In this document: positions 32,114 to 42,237 of the stretch, one piece after another
How the letters are laid out: each line of letters starts with the position of its first letter
Numbering within the stretch: the first letter of the stretch is position 1
DNA from: Nocardia brasiliensis NBRC 14402
GTDB lineage: Bacteria > Actinomycetota > Actinomycetes > Mycobacteriales > Mycobacteriaceae
NCBI RefSeq assembly: GCF_000308475.2
Contig: NZ_BAFT02000024.1
Coordinates: 1 to 64,000 of the forward strand
DNA: 64,000 nucleotides
Direction of reading: 5' to 3'
Translations under genes and position numbers: made by a program
The notes under the pieces: model-generated
The model's database searches: none
The model's input: only the letters and a program-made list of their open reading frames with translations
What the model was told of the DNA's origin: nothing

Positions 32114-35100
32114 TCAACCTTTCTCGGTCACCGAGAACACCATCGATTGCTGGAATGCCGGTAACGCCAGGGTGGTGCTGAACGACCAGATGACATCGGT
32201 ACCGTGCCGCAGCGCCAGCCACCCGTCGGCCGCGGACCGGTTGTCCAGGGTCAATCGGGCCCGGCTCACCGTGACGCCGAGTTTCGTGACGGCCTCGCGC
32301 GCGCTCCACACCCGGGTCGCGGCGGTATCGAAGGACTGACCCGTGGCGCGGGCGCACAGCTGGGCGAGCGAGACACCCGAATTGCCCAGCAGGCCGGTCC
32401 ATTGCGCCGGTGTGCGCGCCTGGACGGGTTCGATGTCGCAGCCGACGGGGCAGGCGGCCACCACGGCGACGGTGAGTCCGGCGCCGTGCGAGAAGCTCGC
32501 GTATCCGTCCGGTATCTCCGGCCGCCCGTCGGGGCGGTGCCGCAGGACCGCTGCCCGTCCGAGCGCGGCAGCCAGCGCGCGCCGGGTTGCGGCACGGCGG
32601 CCCGGGACCCGCGGGTCGGTGTCGTCGTCGGCGACCTGCCGCGGCTGATCCCGGACGATCGCCAATTGCACAGGCCGGGGCAGCAGGGTTTCGAGACGCC
32701 GCTGCAGGTGTGGACCGAGCAATTCGGGTGTCCATCCGGACGGTGACGTAATAGGCGCGACCGCGGTGAGTTCCAGCGCCTCCCAGATCGCGACGACCGC
32801 GCCGTTCTCGTCGTGCACGACGACGTCGTAGATATACGTCGACTGTTCGTGAGACCGTTCGCGGGCGGCCAGGACTACGGTCCGGACGTCGGGCGCCACC
32901 GGTAACGACAGCACCCGTGCCACTTTCGACGGCAGCAGAGTCGAATCCGGCACACAGACTTGGATGGCGTGCATGAACGCGTCGCGCGCCGCTGGATCGT
33001 CCAGCACGAGCGCACCCGGCAGCATCGGCGAGAACCAGCGTTCGTCGCGCACGCGAATCCGGGCCACGCATTGTCGAGCGGACAGATGGTGATAATCCTC
33101 GATGGACCGGAACATCGGTCCGTGGAACATGATTCGGTTGTAGAAGTCGGTGTCGACAGCCATCCCCAGGCCGGCGGTCGCCGTGCGCGCGGTGTGCGCG
33201 AATTCGACCAGTCTTTGCAGCGGTTCGGTCGCCGCCGCCGGAATCGCCGGCGTCGCGCCGACGGCAATGTCGTTGCGCTGCCGGGCTTGCCGGCAAACGC
33301 CGCGGAAATGGTCGACCTGAAACGCGGTGGTGTTCGACCGGATGGCCACCCGGACGGTGTCGCCCGAGCGCAGCGCGGCGACTCGGATCGTGGTGACGCG
33401 GTCCGGTGCCGCGACGATCGGGCGGAGGAATTCGAGATCGTGCAACTGCACCGGATGCTGTTCGCCGAACAGCGCGGTGGCGGCCTGCGCCATCGCCTCC
33501 ATGCCCAGCACCGCGGGGAACAGCGCGTCGCGGGAGAACTGATGATCGGTGAGATAGGGGTCGGTCGCCGTCGAAATATCGGCGTCGGCGAGCAATTCGA
33601 TCCGGGGGACATGCAGGCGCGGACGTTCCAGGAAGCGCAGCAGCGGCAGTTCGATCTCGTCGAACCGGATCGTCGGCAAGCCGCCGGTTCTCCCGATCAC
33701 CACCACACTGCTCGGACAGGCCGGAGTGCGCAGCAGATCCAGCATGAGTTCGACGCCGACGTCGGTCGGAATCGGCTCGATACCCTCGCGGACCAGCGAA
33801 TCGAGCACGCCGAGCCGTTCCCCCATCCCGGTTCCCGCCCAGACCGACCACTCGATGGTGACGCACCGGCAGGCCGGTAGTTCGCCCGCGAGGGTATCGA
33901 TGGCCGAGCGCAACCAGTCGTTGGCGATCGCGTAATGCGCCTCACCGCGCAGTCCCGCCCGGCCGATGATGCTGCCGAAGCCGACCACCAGACGGAGTTC
34001 GGCCGGGTGCAGCGATTCGAGCAGGTTGTGCAGGCCGTCGACCTTGGGCGCGATGGTTCGCGCCATCTGGTCCTCGGTCAGTGATCCGATCGCCGCGGGA
34101 ATGTTGATGCCTGCACCATGCAGAATGCCGGTGATCGCACCGAGTTCGCGTCGAATCGTGGCGGTCGCGTCGGCGACCTGGTTCCGGTCGGTGACGTCGG
34201 CGGTGTAATAGTGTGCGGTCAAACCGGATTCGCGCAGTCGAACCATATTCGCGGCGATATCGGGATCGTCCGCGGGGGTACGCGCGATGATCGCGAGCAC
34301 GCATCCGGTCTGTCTGGCGAGCGCGACGGCACATTCGATCGCGATACCGCGCACCCCGCCGGTCACGGCGACCACGTCGCTGGCGCCGAGTGGCAGGCGA
34401 GCGCCGACCACGGGCAGCTCACGCAGGACCGGCTCGGTCCGGGTGCCCGCAGGGTCGTAGTGGACCTCCCGGAAGGTGGTGGTCGCGGCGATATCGGCGC
34501 AGATCAGCCGCGCGCTCTCCGCGGGCGCCGGCCCGGCGGCCAGGTGGACGACGGTCGTGCGGACCGCAGGCGCCTCCAGATGCACCGTCTTGGCCAGCGC
34601 GGCCGCATCGCGGCCGTCGTCGACAACCACCAGGCGAGACCCGGCGTCGATCGCGGCGCGGGCCGCGGAAAGCATTCTGTCGATAGCGATCTCGGTTGAT
34701 TCCGCAGTCGCCGGCCCGAGCCGGAGCAGCACACCGTCGCCGAGGCGGGCGGTGTCGAGCCGGTGCCGGAGGGCGGTGGTGAGTTCGTCGTCCGGTGGTG
34801 CGAACACCCGCCACCGGCCCGGCTCGTCGCCACGGAAGGTGGCCGGCACCGAGGCGGTGACGAGATCAATGGTGAACGGCCGCACCCAGATATCGACTCC
34901 GGTGAGATCGTCGGCCGGCTTCGGCGGCGCATCGTCGCGCGCCGCGTGCACGATATCGTCGATCGCCTCGGCGAGTTCGGCGATCGTGGCGGTGGCGACG
35001 TTGGTGGTCGGTTCCGGGATCTCGGTGCCGAGCAATTGCAGTGCGTCCGCGACCAATTGGGTGATCGTGATGCTGCTCAGGTGCAGATCGTCGAGCGGGT

Positions 35101-38038
35101 GGGTCTCGGGGGTGATGCCGTCGACGGGGAGTTCGACGCGCTCGGCGATCAACCGCCGCAGCGTCTGCAAGGTCGAGGTGTCGTCGACCGCTGCCGGGTC
35201 GGCTTGTTCGGCCACGGCCGGTGGGACTTCCGCGTGCGCCGCGGACCGTGCTTGGGCGAGGAACGAGTCGTTCGGTGCTTGCTCGCAAGGGCTTTCGAGG
35301 AAAACGAACTGTTTGTCGAGCGGGAGCGAGCGCGTGAAACGTTCGGCGGCGAATCCGTCCAGATCGGGCCGGGCGCCGAGGACATAGCACGCGGCGAGCG
35401 TGCGCAGGATCCCGGCGACGGAATCGCCGTCGGTTTCCATGGCGAGGGTGGGTACTCCGGGACAGACCTCGGCGGCGAGGGCCGACAGCGTCGCACCCGG
35501 ACCGACCTCGACGAGCAGATCGCAGGTCTGCGCGAGTTGCGACAACGCGTCGGCGAATCGGACCGGTGCGTGCACTTGGCGTTCGAGCAGATCGGCCACG
35601 GCGCAGCCGGCCTCCAGCGGACCCGCGGTGACGGTAGAGAACAGGCCGGATCGTTTGATATCGCCGAGATCGAGTTCGTCGAGGTAGCGGCGGAAGGCGT
35701 GCGCGGCCGGTGCGACCAGCGGCGAGTGGAACGCGTGCGAGACGCGCAGCCCGCGGCCGCGCAGGCCGGCGGCGCGCGCGCTCACCAGCACCGCGTCGAC
35801 GGCTTTGGCCGGGCCCGCGATCACCGTATGTTTCGGACTGTTGTATCCGGCGATCACCACGGGGCTGTCGTTCAGCAGCGGTGCGACATGATCGGCGGCC
35901 GCGAAGATCGTCGCCATGGTGCCGGGCTCGTCGACGGCGACGGCCTGCATCGCCTGGCCGCGAAATGTCGCGACGCGCACCAGTTCGGTTTCGTCGAACA
36001 CGCCCGCCCAGTAGAGCCCGGTCAGTTCGCCCAAGCTGTGCCCGACGCAGCCGACGACGTGCACGCCGGCGGCATCGAGCACCCGCAGACCGGCGAGCGA
36101 GGCCGTCACGATGCGTGGCTGCGCGTCCTCGGTGGCTTCGCCTTCGGCGTGCACGCCGACCTGTCGATACAGGTCGGCGATGCCCGCGAAGCGGCGTGCG
36201 GGCCGGCCGCCGTCGCCGTGCCCCGGCGCACCCTGCCCCGGAAACATCAGTCCGATGCGCGGCGCGGAACCGAGGTCCGCGCCGAGGAATTGGCCGGTGC
36301 CCGGCGCGAACCGGTGCCGTTCACCGGCCGCGAGGGCGTCGGCAAGTTCAGTCAACCGGTCCGCGGCTTGCTTTTGATCGGCCGCGACCACCGCCGCCTT
36401 GCTCGGCAGCCGGGAGTCGACCCGGGTCAGCTCGGCGGCGAGATCACCGAGTTCGGCGAACGAACAGCGCGCGGCGAGTGCGGCGGCCGCGCGTAGCTTG
36501 TCCGCCAGCTCCAGCGGTGTCGCGGCGGACACGATGAACAGTTCGGCGTCCTGTGCGCTGCGTGCCAGCCGAGTACCGGTGGTGCGCGACAGCGCGCGCG
36601 GTGGTATCCGGCTCTCCAGCACGACATGGGCGTTGCTGCCGCCGAAACCCAGCGACGATACTCCGGCCCGGCGCGACGGCACGGTGTCCGGGTCGTGCGG
36701 CGTCGCGTCCGCGGAAAGCTGTTGTGCGCCCGGCCATTCGAGGGCCCGGTCGGGGAGCCGGAGTCGATTCTCGGCACCCGCGAGGACCGGATGGGCCCGG
36801 TCGGTTCCGGTGATCGGCGGAATGGTGCCGTGGTGCACGGCCAGTGCGGCTTTGATGAGCGCCGCGACGCCGGCCGCCGCTTTTGTGTGACCGATGTTCG
36901 CCTTGATCGATCCGATCGCCACCGGGGGCCTGCCCGCATCCCGCGCGGCGACGGCCGTGTTGAACACCTCCAGCTCGGTTCGGTCGCCGACCGCCGTACC
37001 GGTCCCGTGGCCTTCCAGATAGTCGACGGTGTGGATCCCGAATCCCGCCATCCGGTAAGCGCGTTCGATGGCCCGCAGGTGGCCGTTGCGTTCGGGTCTG
37101 GTGATGCCACCGCGCCCGTCGGAGGAGATACCCCAGCCGGCGATCGTCGCGTAGATGCGCGCGCCACGGGCGATTGCGTCCTGCTCGCGCAGCAACACCA
37201 GGATCCCGCAGCCCTCACCTGGCCAGAAGCCGTTCGATCGCTCGTCGTACACGCGCATTTCCGACCGCGACAGCGCGCCGGTCTTCGCGAACCCGACCAG
37301 TTCGAACGGGTCGATGGACAGGTCGACGCCACCGACGACCGCGGCGTCGATATGCCCGGCGCCCAGGGCGTCACCGGCCTGCGCGACCGACAGCAGCGAC
37401 GACGAGCAGGCGCCATCGATGGTGAAACCGCCACCGCCGAAATCGAAGTGGTTGCAGATCCGCCCGGCGATCGTGTTCGCCAGACCGCCGGCCAGGCTGT
37501 CCTCGGTGATCGCCGGAAACGGCGCCTTGTAGTCCGCCTCGTATTCGTCGAGGAAGACGGCGATCTCCGCCGCGGGCCAACCCTTGCGCTGCAGTGCCCC
37601 GGCCAGCGTGCGCCGGACGTAGGGCCACCGGAGCCGCATGGTCGAAGCACGGGTCATATCGCCGGTGAGCGTATTTCCGAGCACCACGCCGATCCGCTTG
37701 CGGTCCAAGCCTTCTCCCGCGGGAAAGCCCGCGTCGTCGAGCGCCGCCGCGGCGGTGTCCAAGGCCAGCCAGTGGACGATGTCGGTGGCGCGAAAGGTAC
37801 TGGCGGCGACGCGATGCCGGGCACGATCGAAGGTCCAGCCTTCGATGACCGCCGAATGTGTCGCGTAATGGCGGTCCGCCGCCGCGGGGTCACTCGCGTA
37901 GTAGTCGGCCGCGTTCAACCGGACGGACGGGATCGGCCGGAATGCGCGCCTGCGGGCAAGGACGTTGTCCCACAGTTGAGCCGGAGTCGCGGCGTCGGGA
38001 AACCGGCAAGCCATACCTACGATCGCTAACCGAGCCAT
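32114..38038 (-). CDS. enediyne iterative type I polyketide synthase (PKSE)
   Basis: A 1974-aa cytoplasmic synthase. Ketosynthase: active-site C211 in DGACSSS, H344 in GHGTGTAVGD and H384 in NIGHTKAAAG. AT-like domain: GHSLGEL with S668 and H771 in SHAFHSP. Acyl carrier protein: HLSSI around residue 989, in the PKSE position after the AT (about residues 950-1030). Ketoreductase: TGGVRGIA (about 1226) and Y1369 in EAHYAIAND. Dehydratase: double hot-dog with H1499 in YLTDHQFSRD. Phosphopantetheinyl transferase: GCDIEP (about 1866) and WSAREAVTK (about 1911). This order and length are characteristic of PKSEs such as SgcE and CalE8, which build the C15 polyene precursor of the enediyne core. The PPTase lets it self-activate. 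It lies 3 bases after the E5 stop. Confidence 0.97.
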   Translation of the reverse strand: MARLAIVGMACRFPDAATPAQLWDNVLARRRAFRPIPSVRLNAADYYASDPAAADRHYATHSAVIEGWTFDRARHRVAASTFRATDIVHWLALDTAAAALDDAGFPAGEGLDRKRIGVVLGNTLTGDMTRASTMRLRWPYVRRTLAGALQRKGWPAAEIAVFLDEYEADYKAPFPAITEDSLAGGLANTIAGRICNHFDFGGGGFTIDGACSSSLLSVAQAGDALGAGHIDAAVVGGVDLSIDPFELVGFAKTGALSRSEMRVYDERSNGFWPGEGCGILVLLREQDAIARGARIYATIAGWGISSDGRGGITRPERNGHLRAIERAYRMAGFGIHTVDYLEGHGTGTAVGDRTELEVFNTAVAARDAGRPPVAIGSIKANIGHTKAAAGVAALIKAALAVHHGTIPPITGTDRAHPVLAGAENRLRLPDRALEWPGAQQLSADATPHDPDTVPSRRAGVSSLGFGGSNAHVVLESRIPPRALSRTTGTRLARSAQDAELFIVSAATPLELADKLRAAAALAARCSFAELGDLAAELTRVDSRLPSKAAVVAADQKQAADRLTELADALAAGERHRFAPGTGQFLGADLGSAPRIGLMFPGQGAPGHGDGGRPARRFAGIADLYRQVGVHAEGEATEDAQPRIVTASLAGLRVLDAAGVHVVGCVGHSLGELTGLYWAGVFDETELVRVATFRGQAMQAVAVDEPGTMATIFAAADHVAPLLNDSPVVIAGYNSPKHTVIAGPAKAVDAVLVSARAAGLRGRGLRVSHAFHSPLVAPAAHAFRRYLDELDLGDIKRSGLFSTVTAGPLEAGCAVADLLERQVHAPVRFADALSQLAQTCDLLVEVGPGATLSALAAEVCPGVPTLAMETDGDSVAGILRTLAACYVLGARPDLDGFAAERFTRSLPLDKQFVFLESPCEQAPNDSFLAQARSAAHAEVPPAVAEQADPAAVDDTSTLQTLRRLIAERVELPVDGITPETHPLDDLHLSSITITQLVADALQLLGTEIPEPTTNVATATIAELAEAIDDIVHAARDDAPPKPADDLTGVDIWVRPFTIDLVTASVPATFRGDEPGRWRVFAPPDDELTTALRHRLDTARLGDGVLLRLGPATAESTEIAIDRMLSAARAAIDAGSRLVVVDDGRDAAALAKTVHLEAPAVRTTVVHLAAGPAPAESARLICADIAATTTFREVHYDPAGTRTEPVLRELPVVGARLPLGASDVVAVTGGVRGIAIECAVALARQTGCVLAIIARTPADDPDIAANMVRLRESGLTAHYYTADVTDRNQVADATATIRRELGAITGILHGAGINIPAAIGSLTEDQMARTIAPKVDGLHNLLESLHPAELRLVVGFGSIIGRAGLRGEAHYAIANDWLRSAIDTLAGELPACRCVTIEWSVWAGTGMGERLGVLDSLVREGIEPIPTDVGVELMLDLLRTPACPSSVVVIGRTGGLPTIRFDEIELPLLRFLERPRLHVPRIELLADADISTATDPYLTDHQFSRDALFPAVLGMEAMAQAATALFGEQHPVQLHDLEFLRPIVAAPDRVTTIRVAALRSGDTVRVAIRSNTTAFQVDHFRGVCRQARQRNDIAVGATPAIPAAATEPLQRLVEFAHTARTATAGLGMAVDTDFYNRIMFHGPMFRSIEDYHHLSARQCVARIRVRDERWFSPMLPGALVLDDPAARDAFMHAIQVCVPDSTLLPSKVARVLSLPVAPDVRTVVLAARERSHEQSTYIYDVVVHDENGAVVAIWEALELTAVAPITSPSGWTPELLGPHLQRRLETLLPRPVQLAIVRDQPRQVADDDTDPRVPGRRAATRRALAAALGRAAVLRHRPDGRPEIPDGYASFSHGAGLTVAVVAACPVGCDIEPVQARTPAQWTGLLGNSGVSLAQLCARATGQSFDTAATRVWSAREAVTKLGVTVSRARLTLDNRSAADGWLALRHGTDVIWSFSTTLALPAFQQSMVFSVTEKG

Positions 38039-38041
38039 CGG

Positions 38042-39097
38042 TCATGCTCGCTGCGTGGGGGCGCCGGGAGACAGCGCCGGAACCCGTTCGCCGCGCCGAC
38101 GTTCGGCGTCGCGGTCGGCGGCGGCCTTGCGCCAGTGGGTGAACCAGGCGTAACAGCCGCGGATCGCGCACACGATCGTGAGGGCGAAGAACAACGTGTA
38201 GACCACATTGAGAGCCATCAGCACCCCGTACACGGTCGCCACCGAGGCACCGAACATGAACTGGAGCCTGGCCGGGAACGGTGTCGTGCCGGGGTCGGTG
38301 ATCATGTAGTTGGTGAACAGGATGAACGCCGTACCGGTCATGGTGCCGAGCGCGGCGACGAGCGCGATATCGAACAGTCCGTCGCGGACCAGGGCCTGGA
38401 TCACGAATCCGCCGAGCCAGCCGACGATCAGCGGCACCCGGCCGACGAGCGTCGCGTTGATCACCGAGCCCGCGACTAGCAGCACGAGCGGGACCGCTAC
38501 CCGGAACATCGTGTTGATGTTCTCGCCGAATTCGTAGGGCGGCGCGATGCTGACCCAGGCGCTGAAGCACAGCAGCGCCAGCGTGATCCCGAAGTTGGAC
38601 GGATTCATGAAATGCCGCATCCGCCCGGCGAACGGGGCCTGGAACACATACTTGCCGGTGATCGCGGCCGCGACGGCGAACAGGACCGGCCAGAACTGAT
38701 TGTTGGCGTAGAGCAGCATGTTCACTGCCAGAGCGGTGATATGCGCCGGCAGGAGAAACTCGTACACGCCGCGGGCCCCGCGACCCTGGAACCGCGGGGT
38801 AGCGTGCCGCGACCACGCGGTGATCGCTTCGAAGGTCAGATCCAGCACGTAAGCCGATAAGAGCGCCAGAATGGGCCATAACGGTGGTTGTTCGAAGCCG
38901 AGCAGGGTGTAGCCGATGATATTGAGGACGCTGAGCGAGATGGCGAAATTGCGCAGCGCCAGATACCGCACATCTTTCTTGGGTGGTTGGGGGTCGCGCT
39001 GCCGGTCGCTCGGGCCCGCACCGTTGGTGGCCGGCGGTGCGGCCGTCGTCACGGACGGATGATCGCGCTGGATTCGTTTACGGTTGAGCAGAGTCAT
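38042..39097 (-). CDS. enediyne biosynthesis membrane protein E5 (UnbU-like)
   Basis: A 351-aa polytopic membrane protein of the UnbU/E5 family found in nearly all enediyne clusters. After a cytosolic basic N-terminus it has about eight hydrophobic helices, such as RNFAISLSVLNIIGYTLLGF, AHITALAVNMLLYANNQFW and GTMTGTAFILFTNYMITDP. The segment ITDPGTTPFPARLQ recalls the flavin-binding loop of RnfD/NqrB relatives, so a flavin is possible. The start at 39097 (MTLLNRKRI) overlaps the stop of E4 by ATGA, and the longer frame upstream lacks support. Its biochemical function in core maturation is not established. Confidence 0.9.
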   Translation of the reverse strand: MTLLNRKRIQRDHPSVTTAAPPATNGAGPSDRQRDPQPPKKDVRYLALRNFAISLSVLNIIGYTLLGFEQPPLWPILALLSAYVLDLTFEAITAWSRHATPRFQGRGARGVYEFLLPAHITALAVNMLLYANNQFWPVLFAVAAAITGKYVFQAPFAGRMRHFMNPSNFGITLALLCFSAWVSIAPPYEFGENINTMFRVAVPLVLLVAGSVINATLVGRVPLIVGWLGGFVIQALVRDGLFDIALVAALGTMTGTAFILFTNYMITDPGTTPFPARLQFMFGASVATVYGVLMALNVVYTLFFALTIVCAIRGCYAWFTHWRKAAADRDAERRRGERVPALSPGAPTQRA

Positions 39098-41073
39098 GGT
39101 GCGGTGATCCCCTCGGCGATCTCGGTGGCCGTGTCGGTCAGCATCAGCGCGTGCGTGCCGGGCCTCAGCTGGAGTGTCTGGTGCCGTGGGACACCGTTGG
39201 TGTCGAGCCATGCGATCTCGGCGGTGACCGGACCGGTGCTCGCGCCGAGTCCGAAATGGACGTCGAAGCTGCGCTTACCGCTGTGGCCGCTGCCGCCGTC
39301 GAGCTGGCTGTGCATGGTCCGGCCGTCGGCGGTGCGCACCGTGACGGTCGCGTTGTACGCAGGCTGGCCGATGACCGCGGCCGACCCGCTGCGGGCCTGC
39401 GGTGCCGGCCGATAAAGGCTCAGCTGCAACGGATTTCCCATACTCGGTGAGCGGTTCGCGAAGAACGCGGGCGGTCCCCATTGGCGGGCCACCGCGAAAT
39501 CGAGGGTCCCGGTGCCGGTGGTGTCGGCGATAGCGACGCCGCGGGTCGGTATCGGTGCGTCGGTGCCGAGCTGATCGGTGATGTTGACGTATTTGCCGTC
39601 GGTGCCCTTGGCGTAGAACGCCATGGTGTGATCCCCGGCGATGTCGTCACCGGGCGCCACCCGCGGCCACGCCCTCGGGTCGTGCACCAGGACGTCGTTG
39701 CTGGTGGCCAGCTCCTGCAGCCAGGTCCATCGGTTCTCGCCGTCGCCCTGCACGAATCCGGTCGTCTGGAGCACGTTGAGGGTTCCCGAATTGCGCAGGT
39801 CGGCGGCCTTGATATCCCAGCCCCAGCCCGACCAGGCCAAGCCGAGTTGCTGGGCTTGCTGGGAGAACGGGGCCCGTCCGTCGGCGAGTTCCCGGCGCAT
39901 GTCCTCCGGGGAGGCGGTGTCGTTGCGCCAGGCGAAGTTGCTCTCCTGGATTCCCCACGGGGTCGTGATGTTGCTGACCAGCATGTCGAATTTGCCGCGG
40001 TTGTACAGGTCGACGAAATCAACGCCCATGCCCTTGAACGAATCTGCGCCCAGCACAAAGGATTTGGGATCGGTCCAGGTGCGCTGACCGCGCGCGATGC
40101 CGAAGCGGATATTGCCCGGCGTGGACTGGTTGTACAGCAGGTGATCGTGGCCGAAGTCGTTGCCGATATAGAGCTCGGGCCGCAGGTCACCGGTCAGATC
40201 GCCCGCGCCGAGCGCCAACGTCCAGCCGGTGGCCTGGGCGTACGGGACGGCCTGCTTCTCTTCGGTGTAGATCGGGATGCCATTGGGGTCGTTGCCGTTC
40301 CACCGCAGTACGCGCTCGCCCGCGGCATTCTTCGCATTCGACATCGAGTCGTTCATGACGACGTCGGGCCGGCCGTTCGGGTCGAGGACGCCGGAGTTCG
40401 GGAAGTAATTCCCGAACACGATGTCGGGATGGCCGTCAGCGTCGAAGTCCGCGATCGAAACAGCGTTGGTGTTCCAGCGCTCGCCGTTGTATTGATCGCG
40501 CGTGTTACCCGGCGGGACCACCTCGACCGGGACGTACGCCGGGGCCGGATCGGCGGCATTGTCCCTGTGCAGGAACATGATCGGAGTGCGTCCCCAGTAG
40601 TAGACGAGCAGATCCATGCCGCCGTCGCCGTTGAAATCGCCGGGGGCACAACCCATCGGCGCCATCGTCGAATCCATGATGAGCGGGTCCGGCCGGAGCA
40701 GGAATGGTGTGAAGCGATCCTCCTGCGGCGCGGTCGGTGTGTGGGTCACGATCACCGAATCGGTGCGCGTGTCGACGATGCACATGCCGTTGGACCGCCC
40801 GTGTCCGACCAGATCGTTGATGGCGATCGACGCACCGACGGAAGAGATCCAGGAGCGGATGTTCTGATACGCCGGGTTCACCTCACGTACGGTTTTCGCA
40901 GGTAATCGGTCGTATCCGGGTGGCATCGCGATCGACATGGATTCGAACCTGTAGTCCTGCGCCACGTCGGCCGGGTCGTCGGTGGTCACCTGTGCCTGGG
41001 CGATCAGGAAGGCGGCCAGCAATACCGCCACCGCGCAGATGGTCGGCACCAGGGCTCTCGTGCGGGAGTTCAT
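39094..41073 (-). CDS. enediyne biosynthesis protein E4 (UnbV/ASPIC-like)
   Basis: A 659-aa protein with an N-terminal signal or anchor helix (about residues 6-27, LVPTICAVAVLLAAFLIAQA), so it is exported or membrane-bound. The main body contains FG-GAP/VCBS-type repeats with Ca2+-binding loops (DFNGDGGMDLL, DFDADGHPDIV, DLTGDLRPEL, DLYNRGKFDML), typical of CRTAC-like proteins. The C-terminal region (SGHSGKRSFDVHFGLG onward) matches the ASPIC/UnbV domain. This protein is one of the conserved enediyne cassette members of unknown function. The ATG at 41073 overlaps the stop of E3 (ATGA), and the gene ends in an ATGA overlap with E5. Confidence 0.93.
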   Translation of the reverse strand: MNSRTRALVPTICAVAVLLAAFLIAQAQVTTDDPADVAQDYRFESMSIAMPPGYDRLPAKTVREVNPAYQNIRSWISSVGASIAINDLVGHGRSNGMCIVDTRTDSVIVTHTPTAPQEDRFTPFLLRPDPLIMDSTMAPMGCAPGDFNGDGGMDLLVYYWGRTPIMFLHRDNAADPAPAYVPVEVVPPGNTRDQYNGERWNTNAVSIADFDADGHPDIVFGNYFPNSGVLDPNGRPDVVMNDSMSNAKNAAGERVLRWNGNDPNGIPIYTEEKQAVPYAQATGWTLALGAGDLTGDLRPELYIGNDFGHDHLLYNQSTPGNIRFGIARGQRTWTDPKSFVLGADSFKGMGVDFVDLYNRGKFDMLVSNITTPWGIQESNFAWRNDTASPEDMRRELADGRAPFSQQAQQLGLAWSGWGWDIKAADLRNSGTLNVLQTTGFVQGDGENRWTWLQELATSNDVLVHDPRAWPRVAPGDDIAGDHTMAFYAKGTDGKYVNITDQLGTDAPIPTRGVAIADTTGTGTLDFAVARQWGPPAFFANRSPSMGNPLQLSLYRPAPQARSGSAAVIGQPAYNATVTVRTADGRTMHSQLDGGSGHSGKRSFDVHFGLGASTGPVTAEIAWLDTNGVPRHQTLQLRPGTHALMLTDTATEIAEGITAP

Positions 41074-42095
41074 GATTCGGCCTTTGCGGTTGTTTCCGGG
41101 TCTGCGGAAGCGGTCGGGTCGGGTGGTTCCGCGGTCAGGCATCGGCGCCGGATCCGCTCGCGCCAGAGCTCGAAGCCAGGGCCGCCGTTGATCGTGTGCA
41201 CCACGGGCCGGGCGTCGATCGCGATCGCGGACGCGTCGGCGACGCGCTGACCAGTGAGTATCGCCAGAGCGGTCGCGGTGTTCGGCTGCACGATGCGGGC
41301 GCGGGCACGTGCCTCGGCGGCGAATATCGCACCTTGACCGAGGTCTCGGCGGTAGGCCGAGCCGCGGTCGCGCAACGCGGCGAGCTCGTCCGCGGTGGCG
41401 CCGCCGGCGTAGGTCGCCGCCAGGCCGAGGCCGGCGAACAGGTCTGGCTGCCGGGCCGCCGCGAACCCGTCGATCAGCGTGCACGCGGCGGCCGGATCGG
41501 CGCCCGAGACGAACCACAGTGCGCGCCCGATGCCCTGATCGATCGCGCGCGGTGTATAGCCGGGATGCCGGTTCGACACGACGGGCGGCTTCGCATCAAC
41601 ATACTGCTGTTTCACGTAGCGATCTGTATGGAAATAGGCTTGGTGAAACCCGTAACCATCTAGCGCCAGCCACATCAGAACCGGATCCGCCGCGCCGGTG
41701 AGCGCCGCCCGGTGCAGCGGCCGGGGGAGTCTGGCCAGCGCCCAGCCGACGCCGACGTAGATCATGTAGAGATGCTCGTCGGCTGCCGCGATGAAATCTG
41801 TCACGTGATGGTTGTGGCCCAGCGGCAGCCCGTCGCGGATCGCCAGCGCCATTGCGGCACCTTCGAATGCGAAACCTCTTCTGTTGCTTTCTATTTCGGA
41901 TAATCTCTGCGCGGCTTCGGCTGCTGTGCCACACTCCGCGGCCACCCCGAATCCTTCGAGGAACGTCGCGCCGGCCGTCTCCAGGCATGATGCGGCGTGT
42001 GGATTGCGTGCGGGGAATCCCCGAACCCTCAACGATGCTTGCCGCGTGTCCGGCGTAAAGATCTTCCGGCGAAGCTTTCCCAGTGCGGAGACCAT
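41070..42095 (-). CDS. enediyne biosynthesis protein E3 (DUF1702/UnbL)
   Basis: A 341-aa protein of the DUF1702 family, which is nearly restricted to enediyne clusters. Recognisable segments are RVRGFPARNPHAASCLETAG, ANP-type VLMWLALDGYGFHQAYFH and ALWFVSGADPAAACTLIDGF. It is soluble and mostly helical, with many conserved aromatic and histidine residues, but has no known activity; a role in processing the polyene is assumed. The ATG at 42095 has GGGAGG well placed. It is the first gene of the cassette, with the promoter region at 42181-42237 upstream. Confidence 0.93.
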   Translation of the reverse strand: MVSALGKLRRKIFTPDTRQASLRVRGFPARNPHAASCLETAGATFLEGFGVAAECGTAAEAAQRLSEIESNRRGFAFEGAAMALAIRDGLPLGHNHHVTDFIAAADEHLYMIYVGVGWALARLPRPLHRAALTGAADPVLMWLALDGYGFHQAYFHTDRYVKQQYVDAKPPVVSNRHPGYTPRAIDQGIGRALWFVSGADPAAACTLIDGFAAARQPDLFAGLGLAATYAGGATADELAALRDRGSAYRRDLGQGAIFAAEARARARIVQPNTATALAILTGQRVADASAIAIDARPVVHTINGGPGFELWRERIRRRCLTAEPPDPTASADPETTAKAES

Positions 42096-42180
42096 CCGAA
42101 GTCCTCCCTCGCGGAACCTGTACTCAAGATTGCCATCCGGCCGCGTCTGGGGCTTCTTCCTCGTTGCTCAATCTACAAAA

Positions 42181-42237
42181 TAGAAGTATTCTACCGTCCA
42201 GTTAGATATGACAATCAGGGTGGCTAACTGAGCCACC
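42181..42237 (-). promoter_or_regulatory. promoter/operator of the enediyne cassette
   Basis: It contains the palindrome TAGAAGTATTCTA (42181-42193), TTAGATATGAC (42202-42212, like 26231-26240), an inverted repeat CAGTTAG (42199-42205) / CTAACTG (42224-42230), and a terminator-like hairpin at 42219-42237. It lies 85 bases upstream of the E3 start and is the likely main promoter of the PKS operon. Confidence 0.5.

Noticed and set aside
34763..38029. Large plus-strand frames inside the PKSE gene
   Set aside because: They are antisense to a 1974-aa synthase with intact domains.
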